Source of the DNA: Dyadobacter sp. MSC1_007
GTDB taxonomy: Bacteria; Bacteroidota; Bacteroidia; Cytophagales; Spirosomataceae
DNA: 64,000 nt
NCBI RefSeq assembly: GCF_023667495.1
Contig: NZ_JAMOZL010000014.1
Span: 124,001 to 188,000 of the forward strand
Reading direction: 5' to 3'
Part shown: one piece after another, positions 35,288 to 44,219 of the stretch
Numbering within the stretch: position 1 is the stretch's first letter
Layout: each line of letters begins with the position of its first letter
Program-made: the position numbers and the translations under genes
The notes under the pieces: model-generated
Told to the model about the DNA's origin: nothing
Seen by the model: only the letters and a program-made list of their open reading frames with translations
Database searches by the model: none

Positions 35288-35983
35288 CTACCTGCCGAAA
35301 ACACGCGGAAAGCGGTGGCGATTTTCGTCGATGTAAACGCCTAGTCGGTAATTCTCCTCCGAATCGATCGCCAGGTTCTCAATATCATCGATACCGAAGG
35401 CAAAAGGCTTTTTCCCGACTTTGCGGTTGCCTCCTGCAAGGAATGAAGTGCGATTAAACAAATGTAATATACCGTCTTCGACAAATGTGTTGGGGCGGTC
35501 TTCCCGTATAAAATCCGTGTCACTGTCGTAGTATCTGCGGCTGAGCGTCCTGATGGTAAAGACAGAATCGTAGCTGTGGTCTTCGGGGTTGACCACATAT
35601 CTGTCGTAGGCTTCTATTACGCTCTTGATCGTGTCCTGTTTCAGGAACGGGAAAATCGGCCCCATTTGCAAGAAATGCTCGCCCTCCGCGTGTTGGAGCA
35701 TTGCGGCTGTCGCCCTGTCGGAGGTTAGCTCCATTTCAACCTCCTGTGGTTCTGCCTGGTAGACATTAATCACCCTTACCTTGCCTGAGCGGCCGTAGTC
35801 GCTTCTGATTGTGCCGGAATCAGTATTAATAATGATCTTATCGATCTGCGGGATCGCTTCGAGCTTATCGACCATTACGCTATAAAGCGGGCTGCGGGAG
35901 ATATATTCGAAATGTCTGTTGGGGAAGAAATAGCCTGCTTCCTGAGGAATCGAAATGACTGCCGTCAATAAAAAATCGCTCAT
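35288..35983 (-). CDS. Cytidylyltransferase-like protein (acylneuraminate type)
   Basis: 231 residues. The chain follows the CMP-sugar synthetase fold: LEAIPQIDKIIINTDSGTI, then LQMGPIFPFLKQDTIKSVIE in the LQPTSPFR position, and EDGILHLFNRTSFLAGGNR. The N-terminal motif xxPARxGSKxxxxKN is missing; here the start reads MSDFLLTAVISIPQEAGYFF. Loss of that triphosphate-binding loop suggests altered or lost catalysis. It is tail to tail with the ECF partner gene. Confidence 0.68.
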   Translation of the reverse strand: MSDFLLTAVISIPQEAGYFFPNRHFEYISRSPLYSVMVDKLEAIPQIDKIIINTDSGTIRSDYGRSGKVRVINVYQAEPQEVEMELTSDRATAAMLQHAEGEHFLQMGPIFPFLKQDTIKSVIEAYDRYVVNPEDHSYDSVFTIRTLSRRYYDSDTDFIREDRPNTFVEDGILHLFNRTSFLAGGNRKVGKKPFAFGIDDIENLAIDSEENYRLGVYIDENRHRFPRVFGR

Positions 35984-36124
35984 TGTTTGAATAGTATTTG
36001 GTTTTAAAGGCTAATGTACAAATCGCACAGCACTATTGCCGATATGTTCATACTTTATCCTTCTTTTCTCCAACCTAAATAAACACCTGCAAAACCATTG
36101 AAACCGGCTCGCTCCGCGCCTCTA

Positions 36125-38158
36125 TTAAACCCTGAGCAACTTCGCATTGATCGCCACCACAATGGTGGATGCACTCATCAGGACCGCCCCCATCGCTGGA
36201 CTTAACATAAATGCCGGATAAAGCACACCGGCTGCTAGCGGAATTGCTACGACATTGTAACCGATTGCCCACGCAAGATTTTGCACCATTTTCCGGTAGG
36301 TGGCCCGGCCAAATGTGATCATCTGTACCACGTCCATCGGATCGCTGTTGACCAGTATAATGTCTGCCGTTTCGGCAGCAACATCGGTTCCTGAGCCGAT
36401 GGCGATACCTACATCGGCCTGTGCGAGCGCAGGAGCGTCATTGACACCATCACCGGTCATGGCGACGATCTCCCCCTTGCTTTGAAATTCCTTCACCTTG
36501 TCCTGCTTTTCATGCGGAAGCACATTAGCCAGGTATCCATCCATATTGAGTTTTTTGCTGACAGCTTCGGCAATGTGCTCGTTGTCGCCAGTTAAAAGAA
36601 AGGTTTTTATGTTCATACTTCGCAGTTCAGCAACAGCCTGGGCCGCGCTATCCCGTATACTGTCTGCAAAAGTGATCAAACCAGCCAGTTTGCCGTCAAC
36701 GAGAATGAAGTTCACAGTTTCGAGAGCCTGGTCGATCTGATCGGGAATGGTTGGCACCGGTTTATTCTCCTGTTTAAAATAGTTTGGACCAGCGGCTACT
36801 ACTTTTTGATCGTTCACCGTGCCTGTAACCCCTATTCCCTGCATGTAGTTGAAATCTGCCGAACTCCACAGCTCCAAACCTTTTTCTTTGAGTTTTCGAA
36901 TCACACCCTGGGCAATATGATGCTCCGAATTCTGCTGGATCGCAGCGGCATATTGCAAGATTTGATCTACTGAAAACCGGTCGTCCACTGGGATAATCTG
37001 CTGAATTTCATGAGACCCTTTGGTTAAAGTGCCCGTTTTATCGAAAATAATGGTTGTAAGCTTGCGCGCATTCTCAAAGGCGGTACGGTTCCGGATCAAA
37101 AGGCCATGTGTCGCAGAAAGGGTTGTGGAAATGGCAATCACCAGCGGAATAGCCACCCCCAGCGCATGGGGACAGGAAGTAACCATGACCGTTACCATTC
37201 TTTCCAGGGCAAATGCCAGCTCCTGTCCGCCTGCATACCAGACGAAAAAAGTGCCCAGACCCACTGTAATAGAGACCAGTGTCAACCACTTAGCTACTTT
37301 GTCGGCCAGGTTCTGTGTATTGGATTTTGCGCTCTGTGCATTTTTGACCATGCTAATGACCTTTTGCAGATAACTGTCATTGCCCGCTCCGGTAACATGC
37401 ACTTTTAACACGCCATCGCCATTGATAGCCCCGCCAATCACCCGATCATCCTTTTGTTTCTGAACAGGTATGCTTTCGCCGGTGAGCATGCTTTCATTGA
37501 GGTAAGAGCTGCCTTCCATTACTTGTCCGTCGGCGGCAACTTTTTCGCCGGGTTTGACGACCAACATATCACCGCTACGAAGGTCTTTTAAAGGAATATC
37601 AGTTACCTGACCATCCTTTTCAACATGAACTGTGGACGGAAGTAGGGCTACCAGGGATTCCAGGGCTTTTGAAGCTGCCATTTGGGATTTCATTTCCAGC
37701 CAATGGCCGATCAGCATAATATCGATCAGTGTGGCCAGTTCCCAAAAGAAATCCATTCCCTCCAAGCCGAAAACAACAGCAACACTATACACATAGGCGG
37801 TGGTAATGGCAACCGCTACCAGGGTCATCATACCCAGGTTTTTACTTTTGACCTCCCTGACGAGGCCTGTCAGAAACGGTTTACCGCCATAGAAGTAGAT
37901 AGTCGAACTAAGCGCCAGAAGCACATATTGATCACCGGCGAATGTCCAGCTGAAACCGGCCCACTGCTGGATCATGTGTGATAATAAGAGAACCGGGACG
38001 GTGAGGGCAATACAAATCCAGAAGCGCTTTAAAAAATCCTCGGTGTGATGTCCCGCGTGTTTGTCATGGTCACTGTGCTCTTGCGCGTGATGTCCGGCGT
38101 GTTCGTTATGGTCGCTGTGCCCTTGTGCGTGATGTACGCCGTGTTGGTGATTTTCCAT
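36125..38158 (-). CDS. CopB-type heavy-metal P-type ATPase
   Basis: 677 residues from ATG 38158 (MENHQHGVHHAQGH). The N-terminus is rich in His in repeated blocks, followed by eight transmembrane helices. ATPase motifs are complete: TGES (actuator), DKTGT (phosphorylated Asp), TGDGVNDAPAL. The ion-binding motif is SCPHALG, i.e. CPH, which marks the P1B-3/CopB group (Cu or Ag export) rather than CPC CopA. It is last in a set with PNPOx and GAPDH genes and the AraC regulator upstream. Confidence 0.93.
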   Translation of the reverse strand: MENHQHGVHHAQGHSDHNEHAGHHAQEHSDHDKHAGHHTEDFLKRFWICIALTVPVLLLSHMIQQWAGFSWTFAGDQYVLLALSSTIYFYGGKPFLTGLVREVKSKNLGMMTLVAVAITTAYVYSVAVVFGLEGMDFFWELATLIDIMLIGHWLEMKSQMAASKALESLVALLPSTVHVEKDGQVTDIPLKDLRSGDMLVVKPGEKVAADGQVMEGSSYLNESMLTGESIPVQKQKDDRVIGGAINGDGVLKVHVTGAGNDSYLQKVISMVKNAQSAKSNTQNLADKVAKWLTLVSITVGLGTFFVWYAGGQELAFALERMVTVMVTSCPHALGVAIPLVIAISTTLSATHGLLIRNRTAFENARKLTTIIFDKTGTLTKGSHEIQQIIPVDDRFSVDQILQYAAAIQQNSEHHIAQGVIRKLKEKGLELWSSADFNYMQGIGVTGTVNDQKVVAAGPNYFKQENKPVPTIPDQIDQALETVNFILVDGKLAGLITFADSIRDSAAQAVAELRSMNIKTFLLTGDNEHIAEAVSKKLNMDGYLANVLPHEKQDKVKEFQSKGEIVAMTGDGVNDAPALAQADVGIAIGSGTDVAAETADIILVNSDPMDVVQMITFGRATYRKMVQNLAWAIGYNVVAIPLAAGVLYPAFMLSPAMGAVLMSASTIVVAINAKLLRV

Positions 38159-38244
38159 ATGAGAAACGATTCGGCATTTCGACTGCAAAGATGCGTGTTT
38201 ATCCGCCGGGCTTTTCTACATAATTATTACGCTGTTTTGCATAA

Positions 38245-38820
38245 TTATGGATTCTGTCCGACAGGCCCGCTTCCAGCTTGCAACATTGTCTCAATTTCTT
38301 GCTCGGTATACCTGGGAGTGATGTGCTGCGGGCAATTCCAGTCGTAGGCTTTGATGTGGAAGAGCAGCATCCTTTCGGGCCGGAATTTGTAATCTTCCGG
38401 TTTAAGCAGATCATAGAGATCAGCATTGTCGCCGATCTCTATGATTTCTGTTTCCGCATAAATTTTCAGTCTGGCCTGCATGGGGTAAGAGACAAGGATC
38501 AGCGACACCTTTGGATTTTTAACGATATTCCCGACTGATATATATTGCCGGTTGCCGCTAAAATCGACGATCCCAATGGTTTGGCTATCGATTACCTTGA
38601 TGAAACCTTTCGGTCCACCGCGGTGCTGAATGTACGGGAAGTCGTTTTCCCCGGACGAGGCCATGTAAAAACTGTCCATCTGGCCGATGAAATTGGCTTC
38701 AATGGCCGTTAATCCATCTACGAAACTCATCTTTTCGACACGATCGTAGGCATTGCGGCTACCCATTCGTTGTTGAATGGCTTTAATCCCGTCTGTAAAT
38801 GCAAGCTGTGAATAATTCAT
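38245..38820 (-). CDS. Pyridoxamine 5'-phosphate oxidase-family protein
   Basis: 191 residues of the split-barrel flavin-binding fold: SFVDGLTAIEANFIGQMDSF, RGGPKGFIKVIDSQTIGIVD and FSGNRQYISVGNI, with the final ICYDWNCPQHI-like segment (AYDWNCPQHITPRY). The family includes FMN-dependent reductases of unknown substrate. It lies between the GAPDH gene (36-bp gap) and the copper ATPase gene (86-bp gap), all on one strand. Confidence 0.88.
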   Translation of the reverse strand: MNYSQLAFTDGIKAIQQRMGSRNAYDRVEKMSFVDGLTAIEANFIGQMDSFYMASSGENDFPYIQHRGGPKGFIKVIDSQTIGIVDFSGNRQYISVGNIVKNPKVSLILVSYPMQARLKIYAETEIIEIGDNADLYDLLKPEDYKFRPERMLLFHIKAYDWNCPQHITPRYTEQEIETMLQAGSGPVGQNP

Positions 38821-38856
38821 GGCAGTATTATTTAGGTTTCGTCCGACCCGGGCACG

Positions 38857-39840
38857 TTAAAGCGACTGGATCTGTCTGATCATTTGGTTCGTGAAGCCCC
38901 ATTCATTGTCGTACCATACCATTACTTTGACCAGATCTCCGTCAACAACCCTGGTCATTTCCAGATCAACCGTAGCCGCGTAAGGACTTTTGGCAATGTC
39001 GGTCGAAACCAGCGGCTCATCAGTTACGGCAACTACTTTTTCATAGCGCTCTGTCGCGGCTTCCTCGATGAGGATCTGGTTGATCTCGGCAACAGTAGTC
39101 GGTCGCTCGGCAATGAAGGTGATGTCAGAAATAGAGCCTACCGGAACCGGAACCCGTACGGCGATACCATCGAACTTACCGGCATACTGCGGCAGTGCCT
39201 TCGTGGTTGCAATGGCCGCTCCGGTGGCAGCCGGCGCCAGATTAATGCCCGCGGCCCGTCCCATGCGCGGTTCTCTTTTCGAAGGGGCGTCCACCAGCGT
39301 TTGCGAGGCGGTGTAGGCGTGAGTTGTATTCAAGATGGCCTTTTTGATGCCCAGCCTACGGCCCAGGATTTCGATTACCGGGCTGATACTGTTGGTCGTG
39401 CAGCTGGCACAAGAAAAAATCGAGACCTTGCCATCGTCGGTATTCACGCCATGCACGACTGTGGGCGTATCTTTGGTCGGGCCTGAGATCACCACGAACT
39501 TCGCGCCCGAAGCAATATGCTTTTCAGCATCGGCATTGGAGGTAAAGAAGCCTGTACTTTCAATCACTACGTCCACACCAAGCGATTTCCAGGGCAGATT
39601 TTCGATTTCACGAATGCTGTGATATTTAACGTGTTTACCCCCGATGACAAGAGCGTCACCGTCGATCTTTACGTCTTGCTCGTATTTTCCGTAGTTGCTA
39701 TCGTATTTAAGCAGGTAAGCGGCGTTTTCAATGCTCATCAGGTCATTGACACCCACCAGTTCCAGGTCATTATTTTCGAAGATGATTTTCAGTGCGGCTC
39801 GTCCGATGCGGCCAAATCCATTAATTGCTATTTTTTTCAT
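38857..39840 (-). CDS. gap: Glyceraldehyde-3-phosphate dehydrogenase (type I)
   Basis: 327 residues. NAD-binding GFGRIG (8-13) and NDL (32-34), catalytic Cys147 in SCASCTTN, His in THAYTA, and Arg in GIAVRVPVP. The substrate-phosphate segment reads LAPAATGAA rather than IPTSTGAA, keeping the Thr and Gly. It catalyses oxidative phosphorylation of glyceraldehyde-3-phosphate, or possibly erythrose-4-phosphate. It sits in a stress-type set with PNPOx and a copper ATPase under an AraC gene, so it may be a secondary, condition-specific copy. Confidence 0.9.
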   Translation of the reverse strand: MKKIAINGFGRIGRAALKIIFENNDLELVGVNDLMSIENAAYLLKYDSNYGKYEQDVKIDGDALVIGGKHVKYHSIREIENLPWKSLGVDVVIESTGFFTSNADAEKHIASGAKFVVISGPTKDTPTVVHGVNTDDGKVSIFSCASCTTNSISPVIEILGRRLGIKKAILNTTHAYTASQTLVDAPSKREPRMGRAAGINLAPAATGAAIATTKALPQYAGKFDGIAVRVPVPVGSISDITFIAERPTTVAEINQILIEEAATERYEKVVAVTDEPLVSTDIAKSPYAATVDLEMTRVVDGDLVKVMVWYDNEWGFTNQMIRQIQSL

Positions 39841-39946
39841 GATGCTGTTTTTGAGTGAAAAATCGTATTGATTTCATGACTCAAAATTGCAACACAAATT
39901 AATGGCGTTGTTAGGCAACAATTCCCGGCCAGTTGGCAATTTTTCC

Positions 39947-40786
39947 CTATTGCAGCAAGGACTGCTCCAATTTTTCACGGTAATGGCCTGGTGAAACCCC
40001 TTCTTTGCTTTTAAAAAAGCGACTGAAAGTCTGGATGTCCTCGTAGCCCAGTTCATAAGCGATTTCCTTAATCGACAGGTTACTGTAATTAATCTGCCGC
40101 CTGGCGTGGATCATGATCCGGTCATGGATGATGTTCAATGGCGTGCGGGCCGAAACCAGCGAAAAAAGATTAGAAAGTGTTTTGGGCGACCTGTTTAACT
40201 TGGATGCATAAAAGGCGACATCATGATGCTCCGCGAAATGCTTGTCTACCAAATAGTTGAACTCTCTGACGATATCCCCCTGCGTTTTGTCGAGTGTATG
40301 AAGCTTGTTGGATCGCCTTAAAATCCTTACCGAAAGAATCAACATGCGCTTCAAGATGGCTTGTAGCATGTCTTGTTGTAAAACGTCCGTTTCGTGCATT
40401 TCAGACCAGAAAATCTCCCACGACAGTTCGAAATCGTGAATCTTGCTTTCTTCTATTGTGATAACGGGCACGCTGGTTGCGCCAAAAAATAAAAGTCCCT
40501 TGCTGCCCACTTCGTTATCGTGATTTACAACGCAGTAAAAAGGCTGATTGAACCGCACCATCCTGGCCGACTCGATTTCAATGCTGTCGATCCTGTGAAA
40601 TTCAGTCAAAAAAATGATCTGGTTCTTTCTGAGTTGGAAAAGTACTTTATCAATAGTAATGTCCATTCGTTCGGCCACATTCCAGATGAAGGTCATATCC
40701 GTTTCGCCCACGTCGTAAACGATATGACTATTGCTTGGATTAAGCTCGTAAAGGCTCAGCGTTTCGTTCAGATTTTCAAAAATCAT
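39947..40786 (-). CDS. AraC-family transcriptional regulator
   Basis: 279 residues. AraC domain: VAFYASKLNRSPKTLSNLF and SIKEIAYELGYEDIQTFSRF, KEGVSPGHYREKL. The sensor half (about 1-170) includes ENLNETLSLYELNPSNSHIV. It is the closest relative in the window to the protein at 6295. It lies 106 bp upstream of the GAPDH gene and faces the same direction, so it is the likely regulator of the GAPDH-PNPOx-CopB set. Confidence 0.92.
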   Translation of the reverse strand: MIFENLNETLSLYELNPSNSHIVYDVGETDMTFIWNVAERMDITIDKVLFQLRKNQIIFLTEFHRIDSIEIESARMVRFNQPFYCVVNHDNEVGSKGLLFFGATSVPVITIEESKIHDFELSWEIFWSEMHETDVLQQDMLQAILKRMLILSVRILRRSNKLHTLDKTQGDIVREFNYLVDKHFAEHHDVAFYASKLNRSPKTLSNLFSLVSARTPLNIIHDRIMIHARRQINYSNLSIKEIAYELGYEDIQTFSRFFKSKEGVSPGHYREKLEQSLLQ

Positions 40787-40924
40787 CTTAACTTTTTTTG
40801 CTCTAAAAATAGGTTACCAGGTCGAAATTTCAAGCTATCAAAAGGACTTCACTCGCATGCGGGGCTTGCGCGATGCAGCGGGTTGTCGGCTGCGAAGAGC
40901 GCGAAAAAAAACACCTTCCTGACA

Positions 40925-42850
40925 TTAACGTCTGCCGTCATACAGTCCATAACGTTTCAATTCAATGGCAATATGGTCCGTCAGCACAATCGCTAACTTG
41001 CGGACCTTAAAGACGTAAAAGTACAATCCGATCAATATCGTTTCAAACTTATTGAATAGTGGCCTTGCCTTTTCCGCTTCATTGATATTATCCGTTCCGG
41101 GATCCTTCATGATTACCATAAACCAGGTACGGATACGCTTGCGGATCAACTTTCGCCATTCGCTGAGTTTGGCATCACCGATCTTTGGTAGCGCTTCATA
41201 ATTCATGATTTCCTCAACGTTCCGGGCCTTTCTTTCCTCGGCATTCAAACCGTCAAAAGTCCCGAAGTGGCTAACATATTTCATGTCCGGGATAATTGGC
41301 AGGTAATCTTTGTTGCCTTTTCGATACAAAAACCGCTTCCTGACCTCAGGGTCTTTGTACCCTTCCACGAATATCTCATTATTGGTGTCGGCCTCTACTA
41401 CAAAATGGTGCTGAAGAAAGCTCTGGCAATTGCGCCGGCCCAGATAAAAATCATGTTTCAAATACTCTTTATTTAAAAACCCGCCAAAAGCGCCAAGCGC
41501 GCCACTGGCTAATGCCTGATAACCGTTAATCCTCTTTTTGTCCAGCCCCCGCCTGCGCGGAGCAATGATGAATTTGCTGAAATCATTCGTATCTACCGCC
41601 TCTTCGATCAGCTCTGGTTTAAACTTTGCCTGATTCCGTAACAATGCAAGCAATTGCGGCACCAAGTCCTTTAAACTGGTTTTGTCAAAATGATTTGACG
41701 ATACAGTGTCGGGCAGCGGGTCAATGAGCAAAATCGTCGACTTAAAACTATCCGGGTTCGCATTCTTTTTCTCAAAATCAACTTGATTGACGCTTTGGGC
41801 TTTTTCGTGTTCGGATGCTTTAACAGCCTCTTTCAGATCAGTAGGTTTTGGAATACTCTCCCGGTAATATCTTTTTTCCAAAACGGTCTTAATGTGTTCA
41901 AACGGCTCGTTATTAACCGTTCCTGCATCCACATTATAGGTAACAAAATTGGGCTCCCCGTTCTGGCCTTTCAACTCTTCCGGCAGAATCTTCTCACCTA
42001 TTTCCCTTTTGTTCTTAAACAGCAAGTCATTTTGGGCGACAATGTCCCACGGACGAACCATTTTTTCCGAAATAAACCCTACGGGAAACGCCGACGTGCC
42101 CCGGGCCGCGTCCGAAACAGGCCGGTTATCCTCATGCAAAAGACTTTTGGGATTGTAGGGTATCTTACCTCTCTGAAATGGCTTCCGGTTAGGATCGTAT
42201 TCATCGGTGACTACAAAATGTGCGAGGTCGCGGTGGGTAATAACGGTGTATGCATCCTCCGAGGGCTGATTGCCCTTGGGATTGTTATTTTTAAAAGGAA
42301 CATTGAATGTATATCCGCTTGTATTGGTAAGCGCAACGATTACGTCCAGGTTATTCTCCACGTACGGCGGCACATCGGTCCTCGTCGTCGCCGTTTTTTC
42401 AAGTACTTCCTTTGCTACCCGCTTTTTAAATTCACTGTTTAATAGTGAATGCAACCCTTTGCTTTCCAGGATATCGGACGGATCGAGCAAATCTTCCAGA
42501 ATATTGCGGTCTTCTTTCAGATAGAAGTTGATCCAGGTATTGTAAAGTATGTTCTCTGCCTTTTCGGGCTCAGTCTGGCCTGGGTTGTTCAGGCTTACAT
42601 GGGGTTGCCCATCGATATAAAAGATCTTTGGCAACATTACACTGATGATCCCCCCGGCCGAGGAACCTGAAATGGCCGAAATCAGAATCCGGTGCATGGG
42701 AACATTTAGCCCTTCGTTTTTTGCTTTCTCCCAAGCTTCAAGTGTTTCCAAAAGGTAATCAATGACACCAGCTGTGTAAGCTCCGGCCGAAACGGCACCC
42801 GCCATACAAATTCCTAAGTGGATCGTGTTGTCTTTTGTTCTGTCTGTCAT
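40925..42850 (-). CDS. Patatin-like phospholipase family protein
   Basis: 641 residues. Catalytic elements of patatins are in order: oxyanion region LGICMAGAVSAGAYTAGV (about 12-29), nucleophile elbow GSSAG with Ser64, the ARGTSAFPVGF segment (about 250-260), and the dyad Asp308 in VDAG. The glycine-rich loop lacks the usual GGGxRG, as in the large patatin-related group. The C-terminal half is unassigned, with a hydrophobic stretch ILIGLYFYVFKVRKLAIVL near 600. It lies 52 bp after the cyclase-like gene on the same strand. Lipid hydrolysis is the expected activity. Confidence 0.88.
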   Translation of the reverse strand: MTDRTKDNTIHLGICMAGAVSAGAYTAGVIDYLLETLEAWEKAKNEGLNVPMHRILISAISGSSAGGIISVMLPKIFYIDGQPHVSLNNPGQTEPEKAENILYNTWINFYLKEDRNILEDLLDPSDILESKGLHSLLNSEFKKRVAKEVLEKTATTRTDVPPYVENNLDVIVALTNTSGYTFNVPFKNNNPKGNQPSEDAYTVITHRDLAHFVVTDEYDPNRKPFQRGKIPYNPKSLLHEDNRPVSDAARGTSAFPVGFISEKMVRPWDIVAQNDLLFKNKREIGEKILPEELKGQNGEPNFVTYNVDAGTVNNEPFEHIKTVLEKRYYRESIPKPTDLKEAVKASEHEKAQSVNQVDFEKKNANPDSFKSTILLIDPLPDTVSSNHFDKTSLKDLVPQLLALLRNQAKFKPELIEEAVDTNDFSKFIIAPRRRGLDKKRINGYQALASGALGAFGGFLNKEYLKHDFYLGRRNCQSFLQHHFVVEADTNNEIFVEGYKDPEVRKRFLYRKGNKDYLPIIPDMKYVSHFGTFDGLNAEERKARNVEEIMNYEALPKIGDAKLSEWRKLIRKRIRTWFMVIMKDPGTDNINEAEKARPLFNKFETILIGLYFYVFKVRKLAIVLTDHIAIELKRYGLYDGRR

Positions 42851-42902
42851 CGGTTTTAGACGGCTTGTGGTTGCACTGCATGCTCTGAAAGTCGAGTGCT
42901 CT

Positions 42903-44066
42903 TTAAGAATTAAGTCTTTTCAACTTCTGTTTGAGCACCCCGGCTGCTTTGGTATATCCGCCTTCGGCCCCATCGACAAAGTGGACATGTCCGTCTTTGA
43001 GGTCGCGGACGTAGCACGACATGACAGATTCCTTGCTCACATGCAATCCGTAAAGAATTTGACCTTTTTGCTCCATCGCATCAAGGGCCTCTTGCAGTAT
43101 TGCTCGCTGACGAGCGGTGCCGGTGATTACGGTATTTATTTTACCGTCCATGACCAATGTATCCGACATTTCGACCAAAGTATTCAGATAGTTTTTCCCA
43201 TACGAAGTCCGGAAATACACATATCCGAACAGCGAACCGAACCAGGAAGCAAAGACGCCTAACAGGTTTGCCTTCCCTTTTTTGGCCAGCATTTCAATTT
43301 CCACTTTCTTAAAAGTGCTCTTCCAAATGAGTCGCGGTACCGAAATAGGCTGGCGCTTGGCCAGCGGGCCATATATTTCCTCGATCAGCTGCATTACCCC
43401 GGCAAATTTTTCCGATTGCCGGGGTCCCTCCTCTGCCATCACCAGGAGTGTCACAACTTCCTGATCAGATCCGGGCGGTTCGATCTTATCCCAGCGGCAT
43501 TGCATTCCGCTGAGATCCAGCTCATGGTCGGGATCAGATTCATATGCAATACCAGCCTGACCGCCTTTAATCTTCTTTTCTGCGAAATAAAGGCCTTCAC
43601 CTAGTACGACAGGGATAGAAAACCGCTCTGAAACCCGAAGTTTACTCACTTTAAGGGAATACCCTTCCCTATACACGTTGGCGACCGGCATGGCGCCGAT
43701 CCGAAGTTCGAGCGCAAAATTCTCGCGGGTATTTTGCTGGTAGCGATGCAGCCCCTGCATGACCTTTGTAACAATAGAATCCGGAATAATGAAGGTACCA
43801 CCGTCACCGCCGAAGAAAAAAGGCACCGTAATGCCGGCTTTAAACGCAATATTAAGCACCGTGACAATGCTGCCCGTAGCGATCAGGTTGACCGTTTCGT
43901 GCATTCCGTCCCCTACCGCACCCGTCGAATTTTGAATATCCGTGATCACGATATGCCAGGATTCAGGCACATCATAGAACAGGTGATCTTCCATTAGCAG
44001 CTCGCCCAGCGCGATGTGGTTCGCCGGTAACCGAAAATAGAACTGATCATTTCTCGACCCTGACAT
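42903..44066 (-). CDS. DUF3095 protein, nucleotidyl-cyclase-like
   Basis: 387 residues. Two acidic motifs, ITDIQNST (Asp43) and FFGGDGGTF (Asp88), are 45 residues apart, the spacing of the metal-binding aspartates of class III nucleotidyl cyclases. They are followed by LRIGAMPVANV, like the strand after those in cyclases. The C-terminal half (about 200-387) is unassigned. No GGDEF or transmembrane helix is present. Catalysis is inferred and unproven. The gene is first in an operon with the patatin-like gene and divergent from the WG-repeat gene. Confidence 0.75.
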   Translation of the reverse strand: MSGSRNDQFYFRLPANHIALGELLMEDHLFYDVPESWHIVITDIQNSTGAVGDGMHETVNLIATGSIVTVLNIAFKAGITVPFFFGGDGGTFIIPDSIVTKVMQGLHRYQQNTRENFALELRIGAMPVANVYREGYSLKVSKLRVSERFSIPVVLGEGLYFAEKKIKGGQAGIAYESDPDHELDLSGMQCRWDKIEPPGSDQEVVTLLVMAEEGPRQSEKFAGVMQLIEEIYGPLAKRQPISVPRLIWKSTFKKVEIEMLAKKGKANLLGVFASWFGSLFGYVYFRTSYGKNYLNTLVEMSDTLVMDGKINTVITGTARQRAILQEALDAMEQKGQILYGLHVSKESVMSCYVRDLKDGHVHFVDGAEGGYTKAAGVLKQKLKRLNS

Positions 44067-44219
44067 GGCTCGTATTTATGGTTTCATGGGTTGGTGAAAA
44101 CAGTATTTTGCAGCAATAAGCACGGAATTTAAGGTTAATTTCCAATAAATGTGCTTCGGAAAGACGTTATTTTGCTTTTATTGCACGATAATCAGTTTTG
44201 GTCAAAATCCGGGTTTGGA

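Noticed and set aside
40925..44066. CBASS or Pycsar assignment for the cyclase-like and patatin pair
   Set aside because: No CD-NTase, Cap2/Cap3 or Pycsar effector is present; only a nucleotide-signal hypothesis is justified.
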